From Mansonella perstans (lineage: Eukaryota; Nematoda; Chromadorea; Rhabditida; Onchocercidae), in assembly GCA_037074765.1 (NCBI GenBank), contig JBAMDO010000576.1, forward strand, positions 62,001 through 126,000: a stretch of 64,000 nt of DNA. Direction: 5' to 3'. The notes beneath the pieces were generated by a model. That model made no database searches and was not told the origin of the DNA. It saw only the letters and a program-made list of their open reading frames with translations. A program made the translations under genes and the position numbers. This document shows positions 27,722-39,526 of this stretch, in pieces (positions within the stretch are counted from its first letter, which is position 1; every line of letters starts with the position of its first letter).

Positions 27722-30700
27722 ATGGTTGTGGAAAACGGTGCAAAACAATGCTTCATTGAACTTGCTAAAGCAGATGCTAGTGGCGATTATGATAAAGCAT
27801 TGAAAATCGCAAATAAAGGTAGGTTAAAGGTAGGCTAGCTGATTAGTTATCAAAATAGAAGCATATTTGACAAACATGTTTTTTTTTTAAAAGCACCTGC
27901 TGTTCATAGCAGATGGATTTAGATCCTTGATAATATGATCAGCTAGTCAATCATGTTTCCATTATTCCTATACCTATAACTTGTAAGGATAACTAATCAG
28001 CTAGCCAATCATGTCCCCATTATAACTATTCCTATAACTTGTAGATCCTTGATAACTAATCAGCTAGCCAATCATGTCGCCATTATAACTATACCTGTAA
28101 CTTGTAATTATCTAAGGATGTAATGGTAATGTTGGGAGTAAAATAGAGTAATTTTTTTCTTCAAGAATATTCTTTGGTCTTGTTTTCAGTACTACGCACA
28201 TATCCAAAAGAGACACTAGCATTTAAATGCAAATTGGTCGCACTTATAAGACTTAGCCGACTGGACGAAGCACTTACGCTGATCAAGAAGACTCCACCTC
28301 ACCATATGGGGTAAGTATCTATTTTCATGTTATTGCCTATAATTGATCTCTTTTTTATCAGTTTAATTGATGCTGTGCTCACTAAGTAACCTTGTTTGAA
28401 GAAAATTTACCATTTAAGAGTTTACTAAATTTAATCAATTCTTAACATCAAATCTTCCAAACTTTTAGGGATTGCCTGTTTGAAAAAGCGTATGTTTTGT
28501 ATCGAATGCAAGAAGATGCGAGTGCATTAGAAACTCTCAATAAGGCTTCAGAAAATGATTACCGCTGTATGGAACTAAAAGCACAGTTACTTTATCGCGC
28601 CGAGCGTTTTGAAGAAGCTTTGAAAATATTTATGTATGTTTTCTCTTCAGTTTTTTTATTATTCCACAAAATTTCTAACTTCGTAACAACCTTTCAGCGT
28701 TATTTTTTCCGATCTACGAATCAAACTGATATATTAAAGAAAAAGAAAGCTTAAATTTGTTTTTACTTTTAGCACCTTACTAAAAGACCATTCGGACGAC
28801 TATGATGAAGAGCGCCGCGCTAATTTGATCGCAACGGTTGCACAATTGCAAGCAAGTGGCCATCAGCAGGTTTTTACATTTAGATATATGTTGGTTAGTG
28901 AGAAATGAGTTAGAAAGTGTCGATATCGGCTATGAATAATAATGAATTGAAGCTTAGACAAGTCATTAGAATGTGATATTGATTTTAACGAGTGGAATAC
29001 TTATCACTATTTTACTTCTCACCGAAAGAAAAGAAACTCAGAATCGAAAAAATTGTGGATGTTGAGTAAAGAACAGAAGAGTTAATTGTAATCCATAGAA
29101 CTGTGAATTTTTAGTAGTTCTTCCAGCAGTTACTTCTTTCAGCAATCACCATCAAATCTAGATACATTCGAACAGTTGTATAATGGTGCTTGCCAATTGA
29201 TTGAATCAGATGAATATGATCAAGCGCTGAAATTTCTCGAAAAAGCTGAACGTTGGTTTTTTTTTTCATCTTATAGCCTGTACATTTGTAGATTTTGTAT
29301 ATTTCATTACACTTGATATTATATCGTAACATGTGAATGGTTGTAATGTGTTTTTCAGAGTTGTGTAATGATACATTAATAGAGGAAGGTTTATCAGAGG
29401 AAGAAATCGAGGAAGAGTTGTCCGTGATTCGAGTCCAGAAGGCGTTTGTTCTTCAGATGCTGGGTAGAAAAGATGATGCATTAAAAATCTACTTGCGAAT
29501 TCAAAATCTGAAGTTAGTGAAATTTAAATGTCATAGAAGCTGTTGAAGTTTAAAATTAAAGTTTTCTATTTTAGTCCGACAGATAAAAGTGTTATCGCAG
29601 TGGTCACAAACAATATACCATCGTGTCGTGTAGAACAAAATTTGTTAGAGGCACGGAAGAAGCTGAAAATTGCGTTGCAAGTTGAGAGTTCTAAGCTAAC
29701 AGCTCGGCAACGACGTGTTCTTTTGTTAAATCAGGTTTTCATTCTTTAAGTAGCTTCCAAAATTTTTTAGAAGTTCTTTCATCAATCAGTAGTACAATTA
29801 GTAGTAGTACAGTATTGATGAAAATGATAAGTACAAGGTGCTTTTTATGCCATAATCAAAAATTTCTCAGTAAGCTGAAAAGTTTACTAAATTTGATCTA
29901 AAGTTTCAAAAGATAAGCGACGAGTAAATCGTTGACTCAGGATGGAATTTAAAAAAAACTCGTAAATCAAGTTTATTTTTAATATGTACTTCAATCATAT
30001 CTTTTCCATCTTCACTGAAATTGCTTTTACTTTCTAAAACAGTTTAGGCTTTAGTGCACCTTTTCTCGAACCAACGTGAGCCATGTCGTCGAACTCTTGA
30101 AGAATTTACCAAGAAGTATGGTTTTTTCACCGAAGTAAAGTTGATAGAAGCAGCACTCCATGTTCGCTTAAAAGAACTCCAAAAAGCACTTGCGATTCTG
30201 AAGAGTGACCCCTCAAAGGAAGCGAAATTGGCAGTAGTGCAAATTTTGCTTGATGAAGGTTTGCATGGAGCTTACTCCAATCCGCTTTTCCTTTTTTTTC
30301 TAGCATTCCAGGAAGTTTATAATTCTGCTTCTCTCTTTTTTGAAATCAGTTTTTTTTACAAAGGTAGTTTGAAAACTAGCCGTGTAAAATGTATTGTGTT
30401 TAGCATTCATTTTTTTTTTTTTTTTTGTACGTTTGATGATTCAGATCGAGTGTTTTACAGCAGCATTATGAATCTTTCAAGTGGTCCATGCATGATTTTA
30501 TTTTGTTGCATGCTACTTCTTTTCTGTAAACGGCATGCTTACATTGGTAGTAGCTGCCATGTAAACTGCTTAAACCTACTCTTTAGTTTTTTTTTCACTA
30601 GCAACAATTGAAAATTCATTTCTTTCAATTTACAGGGAAATTAGAAGATGCCAGCTGTGCGTTAAACGAAGTATCCCCAGATTTATTATCCTGTCCGGCA

Positions 30701-31996
30701 ATTTTACAACTGAGAGTTGCTCTTCTGTTGGCAACAAATCAGCAAAATGTGTGTTAGTCGTAATCTCCTTTTTCATCTTTGTCAATATCATGTAGAGAAT
30801 CTGATTTTTCATTGAACTGAAAAATGCTTTTCGATTGTGATTGTATTTTTTGTTTTCAATTTTTACTTGCAGATGGCGCTGAACCTTCTAAAGTCTGCCT
30901 TGGATTCGGCAAAAAATGAGAAGGCTCGTGTCGCGATTCTGGAGGAAGTTGCTTCACTCAATGTTCAATTAGGAGATTATCTTTCCGCTGCAGAATGTTT
31001 CGAGAAACTTTATGAACTTCGTCCTAATGATATGCAGATAATGTGTTCCTTAATTAAAGCTTATTCAACATTTAATACACTGCGAGCTGAGGAATTATTG
31101 GCGAAGGTATTTCCACAAGAGAACAATACGGATATCGATGTCGACGTATTGGAGGATTCAGATTTTATTTTATATGGTGAACGATATCGCCAAAAGAAAG
31201 AAGCGAAAACAGAAACTACTGATACTGTTAGTTCCATTTCTTCTTTCTTTTTAATTAGATAAGCAAAAATCAATTTAGGACTGGAATCAATAGCTCAGAA
31301 TAAGTAGCTTGAAATATGCTTACTCACTTTTTAAAAACTATTGGCTTTGATGTTCAATCATACTTAACTGTTACTAAGATTCATTTATGAAAATTCCTAA
31401 GGTTAGATTAGAAATCGTAGGACTAGAAACTCCTTAAGCATCCTCATGAATGTGTATATATTTCTGTTTTGGTAACAAAATATTTTATTTTTTCAGGAAA
31501 TAATTGTTACTAAAAGAAGAGCACACAAACGTAAGCGAAAGATTATCTTACCAAAAAATTTTGATCCAAAGATACCTCCTGATCCGGAACGATGGTTACC
31601 AAAACAAGAACGTACGGCATTTAGGAAGAAACTTAATAAAAAGCACCGTGATCGCGATATCGGCCGGGGTACGCAGGGAGCAGTTGTTTCCTCGCTCAAA
31701 ATGTATATATTTCTTAACTATTATAAATTTCTGTTCATAGCCGTTATGCACAGACCCTTTTATATTGTGGTTTGAGTTCTAGACTGTTTAAAAAGTTGGA
31801 ATAATTAAGTTCTATTTTTAGAGAATCAACGACGATGATAACGAAAGCAAATAATTCATCACATCTGACAGGCCCTATGGAAGGCCCTCGTCAACAAAGA
31901 CCAGCTGGTCAGCAACAAAAAAAGAAGAAAAAAAAACGGGTAACAAGTGGTGATTACAAGATGCTTTGTATATATTCAGAACACAGTTTGCTTTGA
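27722..31996 (+). CDS. srp-72: Signal recognition particle subunit SRP72
   Basis: SRP72 binds SRP68 and the SRP RNA S domain and takes part in co-translational ER targeting. Exons, checked for phase: 27722-27818, 28190-28310, about 28469-28633, 28773-28869, 29143-29251, 29359-29512, 29575-29734, 30048-30258, 30636-30748, 30873-31226, 31497-31702 and 31822-31996. The N-terminal two thirds are TPR helices (for example ALKIANK, CLFEKAYVLYRMQ, DYLSAAECFEKLYELRPND). The C-terminal part has the SRP72 RNA-binding signature: KRKRKIILPKNFDP, PDPERWLPKQERTAFRKK and IGRGTQG, then a Lys-rich tail. The acidic block at about 31120-31160 precedes the basic domain, as in the family. The last few codons are uncertain because an alternative donor (CGGGTAAC) exists at 31938. 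Confidence 0.93.
27925..28115. repeat. Tandem repeat in srp-72 intron 1, unit about 60-75 bp, three copies
   Basis: Three imperfect copies share ATCAGCTAGCCAATCATGT and CCTATAACTTGTA. They lie wholly within the first intron and do not touch the splice sites. Confidence 0.8.
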
Positions 31997-34424
31997 CCTA
32001 AATTTAAAAATTAATTCATTGGGAAATGCTAAGCCATGTATGCATTGTTTTTTGATTTGGGGAGTACGATTACATTTTCAACAAGAAATTTTTGAAAGAA
32101 CTCGTAGTTAAATGTTAGGTTTGTGTTTGTAAAAAATATGTTTACTGGCAGCTTTTCTCATTCTATTCCTTTTTGCTTTCTGTTTAAATTTTTTTTAAAT
32201 TCAACGGTTTTTGAAGTATTAAAATTTTTCCATTTTTTTGCTTATATCACATCCCTGTATGAAGTAAAAAATATAAATAGCATAATGAAAGGAGAAATAA
32301 GTTGCTTTGTAAATCATATAATATTTACATTCCCATACAGTTAACTTTGCAAGTATTTACCTAGTTTATTAGAATCTTTTATAACAGAGAAAAAGGATAT
32401 TTATGTATAAAAAGTCCCTTAATATAATATCACACATCTTAAAATGGTTAATATCGAGCAACCATCTGATCTGTACTCAGTGGATTCCCGAATTCCACAA
32501 AAGACTGTGACATATGAGAAATTCTACTATTAGCTATATCAAGAATCTTAAGACACAATACGATTGTTGTAAAATGAGCATCTAATTGCAAATACTTTCG
32601 CTATATTGCGTATTCTCTATAATCAACTTTCCGCCTTACCTATAATTACATGCTTTTAGGATATCTTAAGATCATTTTCACTTTGAAATTTGTGCGGAAA
32701 TTTAAAATTTTATACCAATGTTTCGGTAATCCAGCTGTGTTCAGATGTCTGCAAAACGAACTGTGTATCAATAAGATCAATAAGATCAATAAGCAATATC
32801 AAAACATCAATAAGCAAGTGTAGTGCATCAAATTCGCATATAGATCTCAACTAATGATAATCTGGAACAAGTAATCTTTGACTGAAATAACTTAATCTGT
32901 CGCTAACATAGTGAAGCTATATCACAATGATTATGAAGTGTTTATCATCACAATAGCTCTAAAAATGTTTGAAGCAATTCAAAAATTCTGCATAATTCTT
33001 TTGATATACAAATTGATTATAAATGGCATAGTTGATAAATAGAAAAAATGAAAAAAAGTTACGGCAAGACAGACGTGAACTGCGATAAGCAAAACAATTA
33101 GTAGATATCTCGATGAATTCCATATGAATTCATTTATTGTGTGGCAATGAACACATTACTAATAGAGCTGGACCAATTTTCGGTAATTTTTCATTTTAAA
33201 TGCATCCATTCAAAAGACTTGAAAATTATGCATATCAAATAGGAATGAATCCTTGCAGGTACTATTGTAACTACCAGTTAAGATTATGCCTTACCATTAT
33301 TACATAATTACCGAGGCCTGCATTATTTAATATTTTTTAGATTGCATAGGGAAAACATTATAGCTAATAAATTCATTATTAATATTTAGCCAAGAAACTG
33401 TTAAATGCAAGAGATTTCTACTGTGTTACTGCAGTAACAACAAGAAAACGTTGTTTGGGTGAACGAATTATATTGAATAGTGTGGAAAATTTCGAGCTAA
33501 CCTCAATTAACTTTTTCAATTTTATAGCCATCATACTTTTTCCATTAATACTTTTTCCAATAATTTTCTTTTTCCATACTTTTTCCATTAACACCATGAC
33601 ATCATGAAGTGGATTTATTTGTACAACTCGTCAGATAATATAAATCAAAGTGTAAGATGCAGAAAAAACACAAAAATTTAAAAACATTTCGATGAAATAA
33701 AATATAGTAGCTGGTATAGTCAAGTAAATAGTGACCAAGTGGAATCACAATAAAACATTTCATGACCAAGCGGAATCACGATAAAACATTTCACATACTT
33801 CATCAGCATAGTATCCATTCTATGAGAGGTAAAGATATCAGGATAAGCAAAAAAGTTGTCGACTGAATGCAACTAAATGAATTCACTATTTCCGTTACTT
33901 TTATTTGATTATGCATGCATACAGTTCAAGTGACAATTTCTCAGCTTAAAATGGGACATTAAAATTTATCAATTTTATGTCGCTGATGAAGATGGAGAAT
34001 ATAACTAAATACGTTATATACATATATATATGTATATGGAAAGAATTAATCATAGACCATTGCGACTATAATTAAGTGATTTGAAGATTACTCATTTTTT
34101 GAAAAAATATTTGAATAACAAATCACATAGTTGAGACTTTGTTTTTGAGTTAACCAAACATAATATTTAAGAAAAACAATTTTTTACACAATTTCGGCGT
34201 ATATTTTTTTTTAAGAACGACATACTTTTTTAAAGAAAAATATATCGTAACAGTTTGAATAACTCATGTAAAAAACTGATTTCTAAAATCAATGAAATTT
34301 GGATGTCACATCATTTCTACATTAAATATAAGATTTTACTAAACTTCCTCAATTCAACTTTGAAAGATCAGCATAAAAAATCTCGGTGAACCCAAGACTG
34401 AAAGTTACAACGGTCTGAAAAAAA
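31997..34424. other. Intergenic region between convergent srp-72 and TBC1D20
   Basis: These 2.4 kb are AT-rich. They hold a small direct repeat at about 33730-33795, a TTTTTCCATTAA-rich stretch near 33540-33595, and a TA-rich palindrome (ACATATATATATGTAT) near 34020. No reading frame with domain support or exon context was seen. Confidence 0.55.
33728..33795. repeat. Direct repeat, about 34 bp, two copies
   Basis: TGACCAAG(T/C)GGAATCAC with AATAAAACATTTCA-type sequence occurs twice in tandem with two or three differences. Confidence 0.75.
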
Positions 34425-37400
34425 TCAATAAGAAGACGTAATAAACATATATCTTGACAAAATGTACATAGCTGCAGTAGCAGTACCCGCAACTAACCAA
34501 TTTCGAAGAGATGTCTTTGGGAACGACGGTTTTCTTATCCGATTAATATTTGTAAGATGCTGATACTCTTCCATTAGTGGACCACGTAACTGTGATGGAG
34601 GAAACATCCTTAAATTAAAAATAATTCTCAAAATAATTTATAAAAAAGAATTATAAATTTTTTAAAGATTATAACACATGAACAATTTATTAATTAATGT
34701 ATACATAGAAATCAAATAAAAAATAAATAATTAAATAGATGCATGAACAAATAAATTAACGATAAATTAGATAAAGGGTATATATATATATATATGAAAA
34801 GCGCGGAAATAACCGAAAAAGATCCTGTGCATCGTTGATTAGTGCTTGAACAGGAATATCACGTGGCATTACATTCAGTAAATGATGAATAGAAGCCATA
34901 TCTCGAGGACAATTCAAAATTGCACTACTCCGCCACAAAACGACAGCAGAAGTTAAAAAAATGGGAGTAAGCGCATGAGTAGCAAGAAAAAAATCGAAAC
35001 AAAGAGCAATCTGAAAGATAAGGAAACTGAGATAATTAATAGTTGTATTTCTTCCCACTTTTCTTGTCACTTATAGTTCTTTGTTTATAGTTTACCTTAA
35101 ATAAAAATGATCAAATTCAGATAATAAAACTGAAACATCAAATGATCCAAAAAATAGAAGAAATGAGGTTAGCAAATGTGCAAAATACAATGCTACATTC
35201 TTGTAAAATTTAAAAAATAACAAACTTGATGGTAGTGATGAAGGGCATGTGAAAACCACGTCAATGGCCAGCTTAAAGCAAATAGTGATCCCAATTCTAC
35301 CGCACGTACCACTTTTTCTAGCTCTTCATCAACTTTCCAGAGCAATACATGCATCAAATCAAGATCTCTCAATACTGTATCTTCTAACTTTCTGAGAAGA
35401 TAACTGAAAATTACGCTTGTGACTATCGAAAAAAAAAAATTAATTTTTAAAAAAAATAAACACTAGAATTAACGAAGCACTTTCTAACTAAAAATATTTC
35501 ATGAAAACAAAATTTTGCGCTGAATTCTGTTCAAGTGATATGAAACAGAGCTCAAAGTGAAGCAGAACAAAATTCATCAAATAAAAAAACAAACCCTCTA
35601 AAGATTCCATTATTTGCCAAAAGTGTACCAACATGTTCTGCTTTTTCATTACCGAGTACCAATAATAACGTTAAACAAACATCATGAAAACCTTAAAATG
35701 TGATCAACCATATAATAAATTCCAACATTAATGTTCAGAACAATTAGTCGAATATTTTGACTAAATTTAAAACTAAATAAAACTACTAAGCTTCAAACTG
35801 AGTAGAAAAACGTTCTAATATTTACTGGAAGCTTTTTAAAGATGAAACAACTTTTCGTATTATGATTTATTAAAGAGAACTTTTTGTAGACAATTTTTGT
35901 TACCTTGATAATAATGAAACCGAGGGCAGCTCCAGAGAATTTTTACAATCAAAGGAGTCAAATCTTCTTGTAAAACACATCGTTCTTTATCTGATATACC
36001 AGGTGGAAACCGTGCCAATGTGCGCTGTACATCCATTTGAACCTGATTCCATTCCCGATGACTTTGTAAATCTTTCAATGTTGGACTTGGTAACTAAAAT
36101 ATTTGATTCTTGGCACTGATGTATTAAATGAAATGCTTTTATCAAAATCATTTAGTTCCACTTTTGAACTGAAAACTGTCTAAATTTTACTATAATTTTA
36201 GTTTTACTACTAAAAACATCTAACTGTGCCAAAGCAAAAATGTTCTATGGCTTATACTTGTTTATACCTAATCAAATTGAAAAAGTACAGGTTGCAGTAA
36301 TATTCCTCTTCCTTAAACAGTCCCTTATAGATGTTAAGAAAAAAAAAGTTATTTGGAATTCGTAACATACTGAAATGACATTTTTACCAAACATTTTAAT
36401 CGCTAAAGCATATTACTAAGTTCTAAAAATTTAAAATAATTTTCAGTCAAAGAATTTCATAATATCAAAGATTAACTAACATTAACGATTTTATAAATAT
36501 ATAAAAATTTATTTTCAGAGTAAAAAAACACTAACGCAATCTTTAAAATTGTTCCTTAAATCGTATCTAGATTAAGCAAATAAATATTACAGATGTGCAT
36601 GCACTTACAATAGTAACAGAATCAATCATGGAGTTGTTCTCGTCATAAATGAAATCAGAATGAGCAGATTCAAAATCAGAATCCGAAAGTGTTGATGCCG
36701 TTTCCTGATCGCTAAACGAATCATGCACCAGTGAAGATGCAAGAACTGGCCAAATAAGGGCACGGATTTCATCCAAAACTAGGCCTAGAAGAAACATACT
36801 GATTCTGACAATATATAGTAATGAAATAATAAAATGGATTCTGCACATATGCTTCTGCTAATTTATTTAATTAGTGCCTCTTAATCTTTGTCGATATCAA
36901 AAAAAAAAAAAAAAACACAGAACTTTCTTATCCTGAAAAAAATAAAATACTCATTATATATATCAGAATGAATTAAAGTAAAGAATCGTATGAAAAAAGC
37001 AGGCTTGAAGGAATAGGATTATACTAGAACACTTCAATAGGCATAAACTGTCACTGGTCATAAAAATATCATAACAGATAGCGAATTTATGAAAAATTAC
37101 AGATCTGAAACATACCAAAAATTTTAGAAGCTTTGAAAAAATTTTAAAAATTCAAAGTATATACCACCAGTAGATGAGGCAAACTGTCGTAATTGACCAA
37201 CATGTAAATGCAACGAATCGTGATTTTCATCGATAAATGTCCGCATACGATTGCATTTAATTTGTAAAGTCCGACTAACAGCATTTTTTAAAACATTTTC
37301 ATTTGCTTTATTTCTCTGAAAGGTTAGCAGTAATAGGATGCATTTAGAATGATAATATATTTTTGTAAAAAAGCTAAAAGTAGAGTAAGTGATATAATGG

Positions 37401-38160
37401 AATTGACGAAATAATAAAAATACCACTAAATTAATGAAGAATATTCTAACAGAAATGTAAATCTTTTTTTAATTTGAGTTTTCATGTGAAATTTTCAAAA
37501 TGATTTTCAAAATCAAAATCAAAATGAAATTTAAAATTAAAATCGAAATTATACTAAAAATGTGCATAAATTGCTTTAGATGTAATATCAAAAAGTATCC
37601 ATACTTTATCGGCAGTGATATAAGATGTCGAATAATCAATAAGTGAAGGCATATCCACGAAAATGTTGAAATGTTAATGCGATAAATCATTCCAAAAAAC
37701 ATCCATTTTCAAATCATACAATAAGATAATTTACACAGTATCAACCATTCATATCTGACTGGAAATAAAAAAATTTAATTTGTTGAATCAAATATGCAGA
37801 ATAAAAAAAATAAATTTGAAATCAAACGGTAATTTTAAAGAAAACATTGTCAAATTTTTAACAACCGATCCAATCAAAAATTAACAATAACCATGTGAAA
37901 AAATTTATGATTACTTAAAAACAACAACGTATCAACCAATCTTTATACCTGCCGGATGGTATCCGTGTAGGACCAACGGATACTGAAACAAGAGTGCCAC
38001 CTGCTTCTTCTATTAATCGTTGATCTGTAATTGCTAAATTTAAGACTGTGATTGTTTACGAAGTTTTCGCTAAAGTTGCTCCATATAGCTTAAGCAACAG
38101 TCTTACGTTTTCACATGTTAGCATACGTCTCTGCCTTAGTGTAAATGAAGATGAATGCAT
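34425..38160 (-). CDS. TBC1D20: TBC1 domain family member 20 (RAB GTPase-activating protein)
   Basis: TBC1D20 is an ER-anchored GAP for RAB1 and RAB18 that controls ER-Golgi traffic and autophagosome maturation. Eight exons join in phase: 38107-38160, 37165-37315, 36609-36784, 35904-36093, 35595-35691, 35226-35403, 34814-35010 and 34425-34608. The TBC domain shows the Arg-finger context LDEIRALIWPVL and the Gln-finger motif FHYYQG. RFPPGISDKER and SLFALSWPLTWFSHALHHYH-type sequence are characteristic of TBC1D20. The C-terminus has one hydrophobic helix (LVAGTATAAMYILSRYMF), the expected tail anchor. Between IRALIWPVL and the rest an acidic Ser/Asp-rich insert (SDQETASTLSDSDFESAHSD) is present. 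The start is the ATG of the first exon, which follows ACAAG. Confidence 0.93.
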
Positions 38161-38417
38161 ACTTGTAAAAAACTATTTTTTCACTATTTTATTCGAATAA
38201 TTTTTCAAATTTTTTTCTTAAAAAAAATTAAATTTTATTAAGAAATAATGAAATAAAGTAAAAGTTACAAAGTTAATCTTCCTGTTTATTGCGCAAAATA
38301 AAGTTACAATTATGTTTCTTTCATCATAATTGTTCTGTCAGAATTTATTTCTTTGCTTTACATTGGTTAAATTCGATAGGAACATTTTAACATTTTTTGT
38401 ATTTTTTCTATTTGAAA

Positions 38418-38925
38418 TAATCTATTAATGTTTGTGAAAGTGGCAGATAATACTTAATTACTTAATCTATTAATGTTTGTGAAGATGGCAGATAATACTT
38501 AATTACTTAATCTATTAATGTTTGTGAAGATGGCAGATAATACTTAATTACTTAATCTATTAATGTTTGTGAAGATGGCAGATAATACTTAATTACTTAA
38601 TCTATTAATGTTTGTGAAGATGACAGATAATACTTAATTACTTAATCTATTAATGTTTGTGAAGATGGCAGATAATACTTAATTACTTAATCTATTAATG
38701 TTTGTGAAGATGGCAGATAATACTTAATTACTTAATCTATTAATGTTTGTGAAGATGGCAGATAATACTTAATTACTTAATCTATTAATGTTTGTGAAGA
38801 TGGCAGATAATACTTAATTACTTAATCTATTAATGTTTGTGAAGATGGCAGATAATACTTAATTACTTAATCTATTAATGTTTTGTGAAGGTGGCAGTTA
38901 ATACTTAATTACTTATGCTAAGTTT
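38418..38925. repeat. Tandem array, unit 45 bp, eleven copies
   Basis: The unit contains TATTAATGTTTGTGAAGATG and GCAGATAATACTTAATTACT. Eleven copies start every 45 bases from about 38431, nearly identical except the first (GAAAGTGG) and last (extra T, GTGGCAGTTA). Each unit holds a TAA in the frame of its ATG, so it is not coding. The array lies about 260 bases upstream of the TBC1D20 start. Confidence 0.95.
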
Positions 38926-39526
38926 CATGTTCCAAAGTTTGGGAGATTGGGAAGCGAGTTTCAGTACTCATTCTTCGATGTACATGACTATTTCGTGATG
39001 TAAATTATTTTCTCAGTCTATAACATTTATCCAAATAGAAATATTTGAAAAAAAAACATTTCAAAATAGTGAATGAAAAAATTGACAAAAACTTTTGATC
39101 AAAGATTATTTATTGCAACAAAATTGATTTAAATTCGAAATTTAAATTAATTATATAAGAGCAAACATCGACTTTACTTGATATAAGATTAATTGCAATT
39201 GTTGAACTTAAATACCAGTTTCCTTCTTGCTGTAAAGCGACTACAAGCTGATCTTATTCAATGTTTTCAGCACGTTTAGTTTCATCCTTTAAGCACCAAA
39301 GATTATCATCATTTTGTGATAATTTTCTGATATGATTCAACAGTCAAATTGTTTGATTTATTAAAAATTGCATGAATTATAGAAATTTGAAATGTTTTTT
39401 AATTCAGAAATAGAAATGAAAAATAAATTCCGATTTCTGATTAATGACAGTTGAAATGTGTAAGATTGGATACAGAGCTTTTTCTATGATATTTTTTCAG
39501 ATAATAAAACGCATAATGAATTTCAA
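38926..39526. other. Intergenic region between divergent TBC1D20 and ETHE1
   Basis: These 600 AT-rich bases sit between the 45-bp array and the ETHE1 start. The region should contain promoter elements for one or both genes, but no motif could be assigned. TTTTTTCAG ends at 39500, a candidate trans-splice acceptor for ETHE1. Confidence 0.5.

Noticed and set aside
30259..30611. Read-through extension of srp-72 exon 8 (Phe/Ser-rich)
   Set aside because: This is intron sequence. The exon ends at 30258 with a GT donor and the next SRP72 exon joins in phase at 30636.
34010..34040. TA-rich palindrome as a regulatory site
   Set aside because: It is a short AT microsatellite in a 2.4-kb empty region with nothing to tie it to a gene.
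38418..38925. 45-bp repeats as a CRISPR-like array
   Set aside because: The whole 45-bp unit is repeated with no unique spacers, and the surrounding genes are animal genes. It is an ordinary minisatellite.
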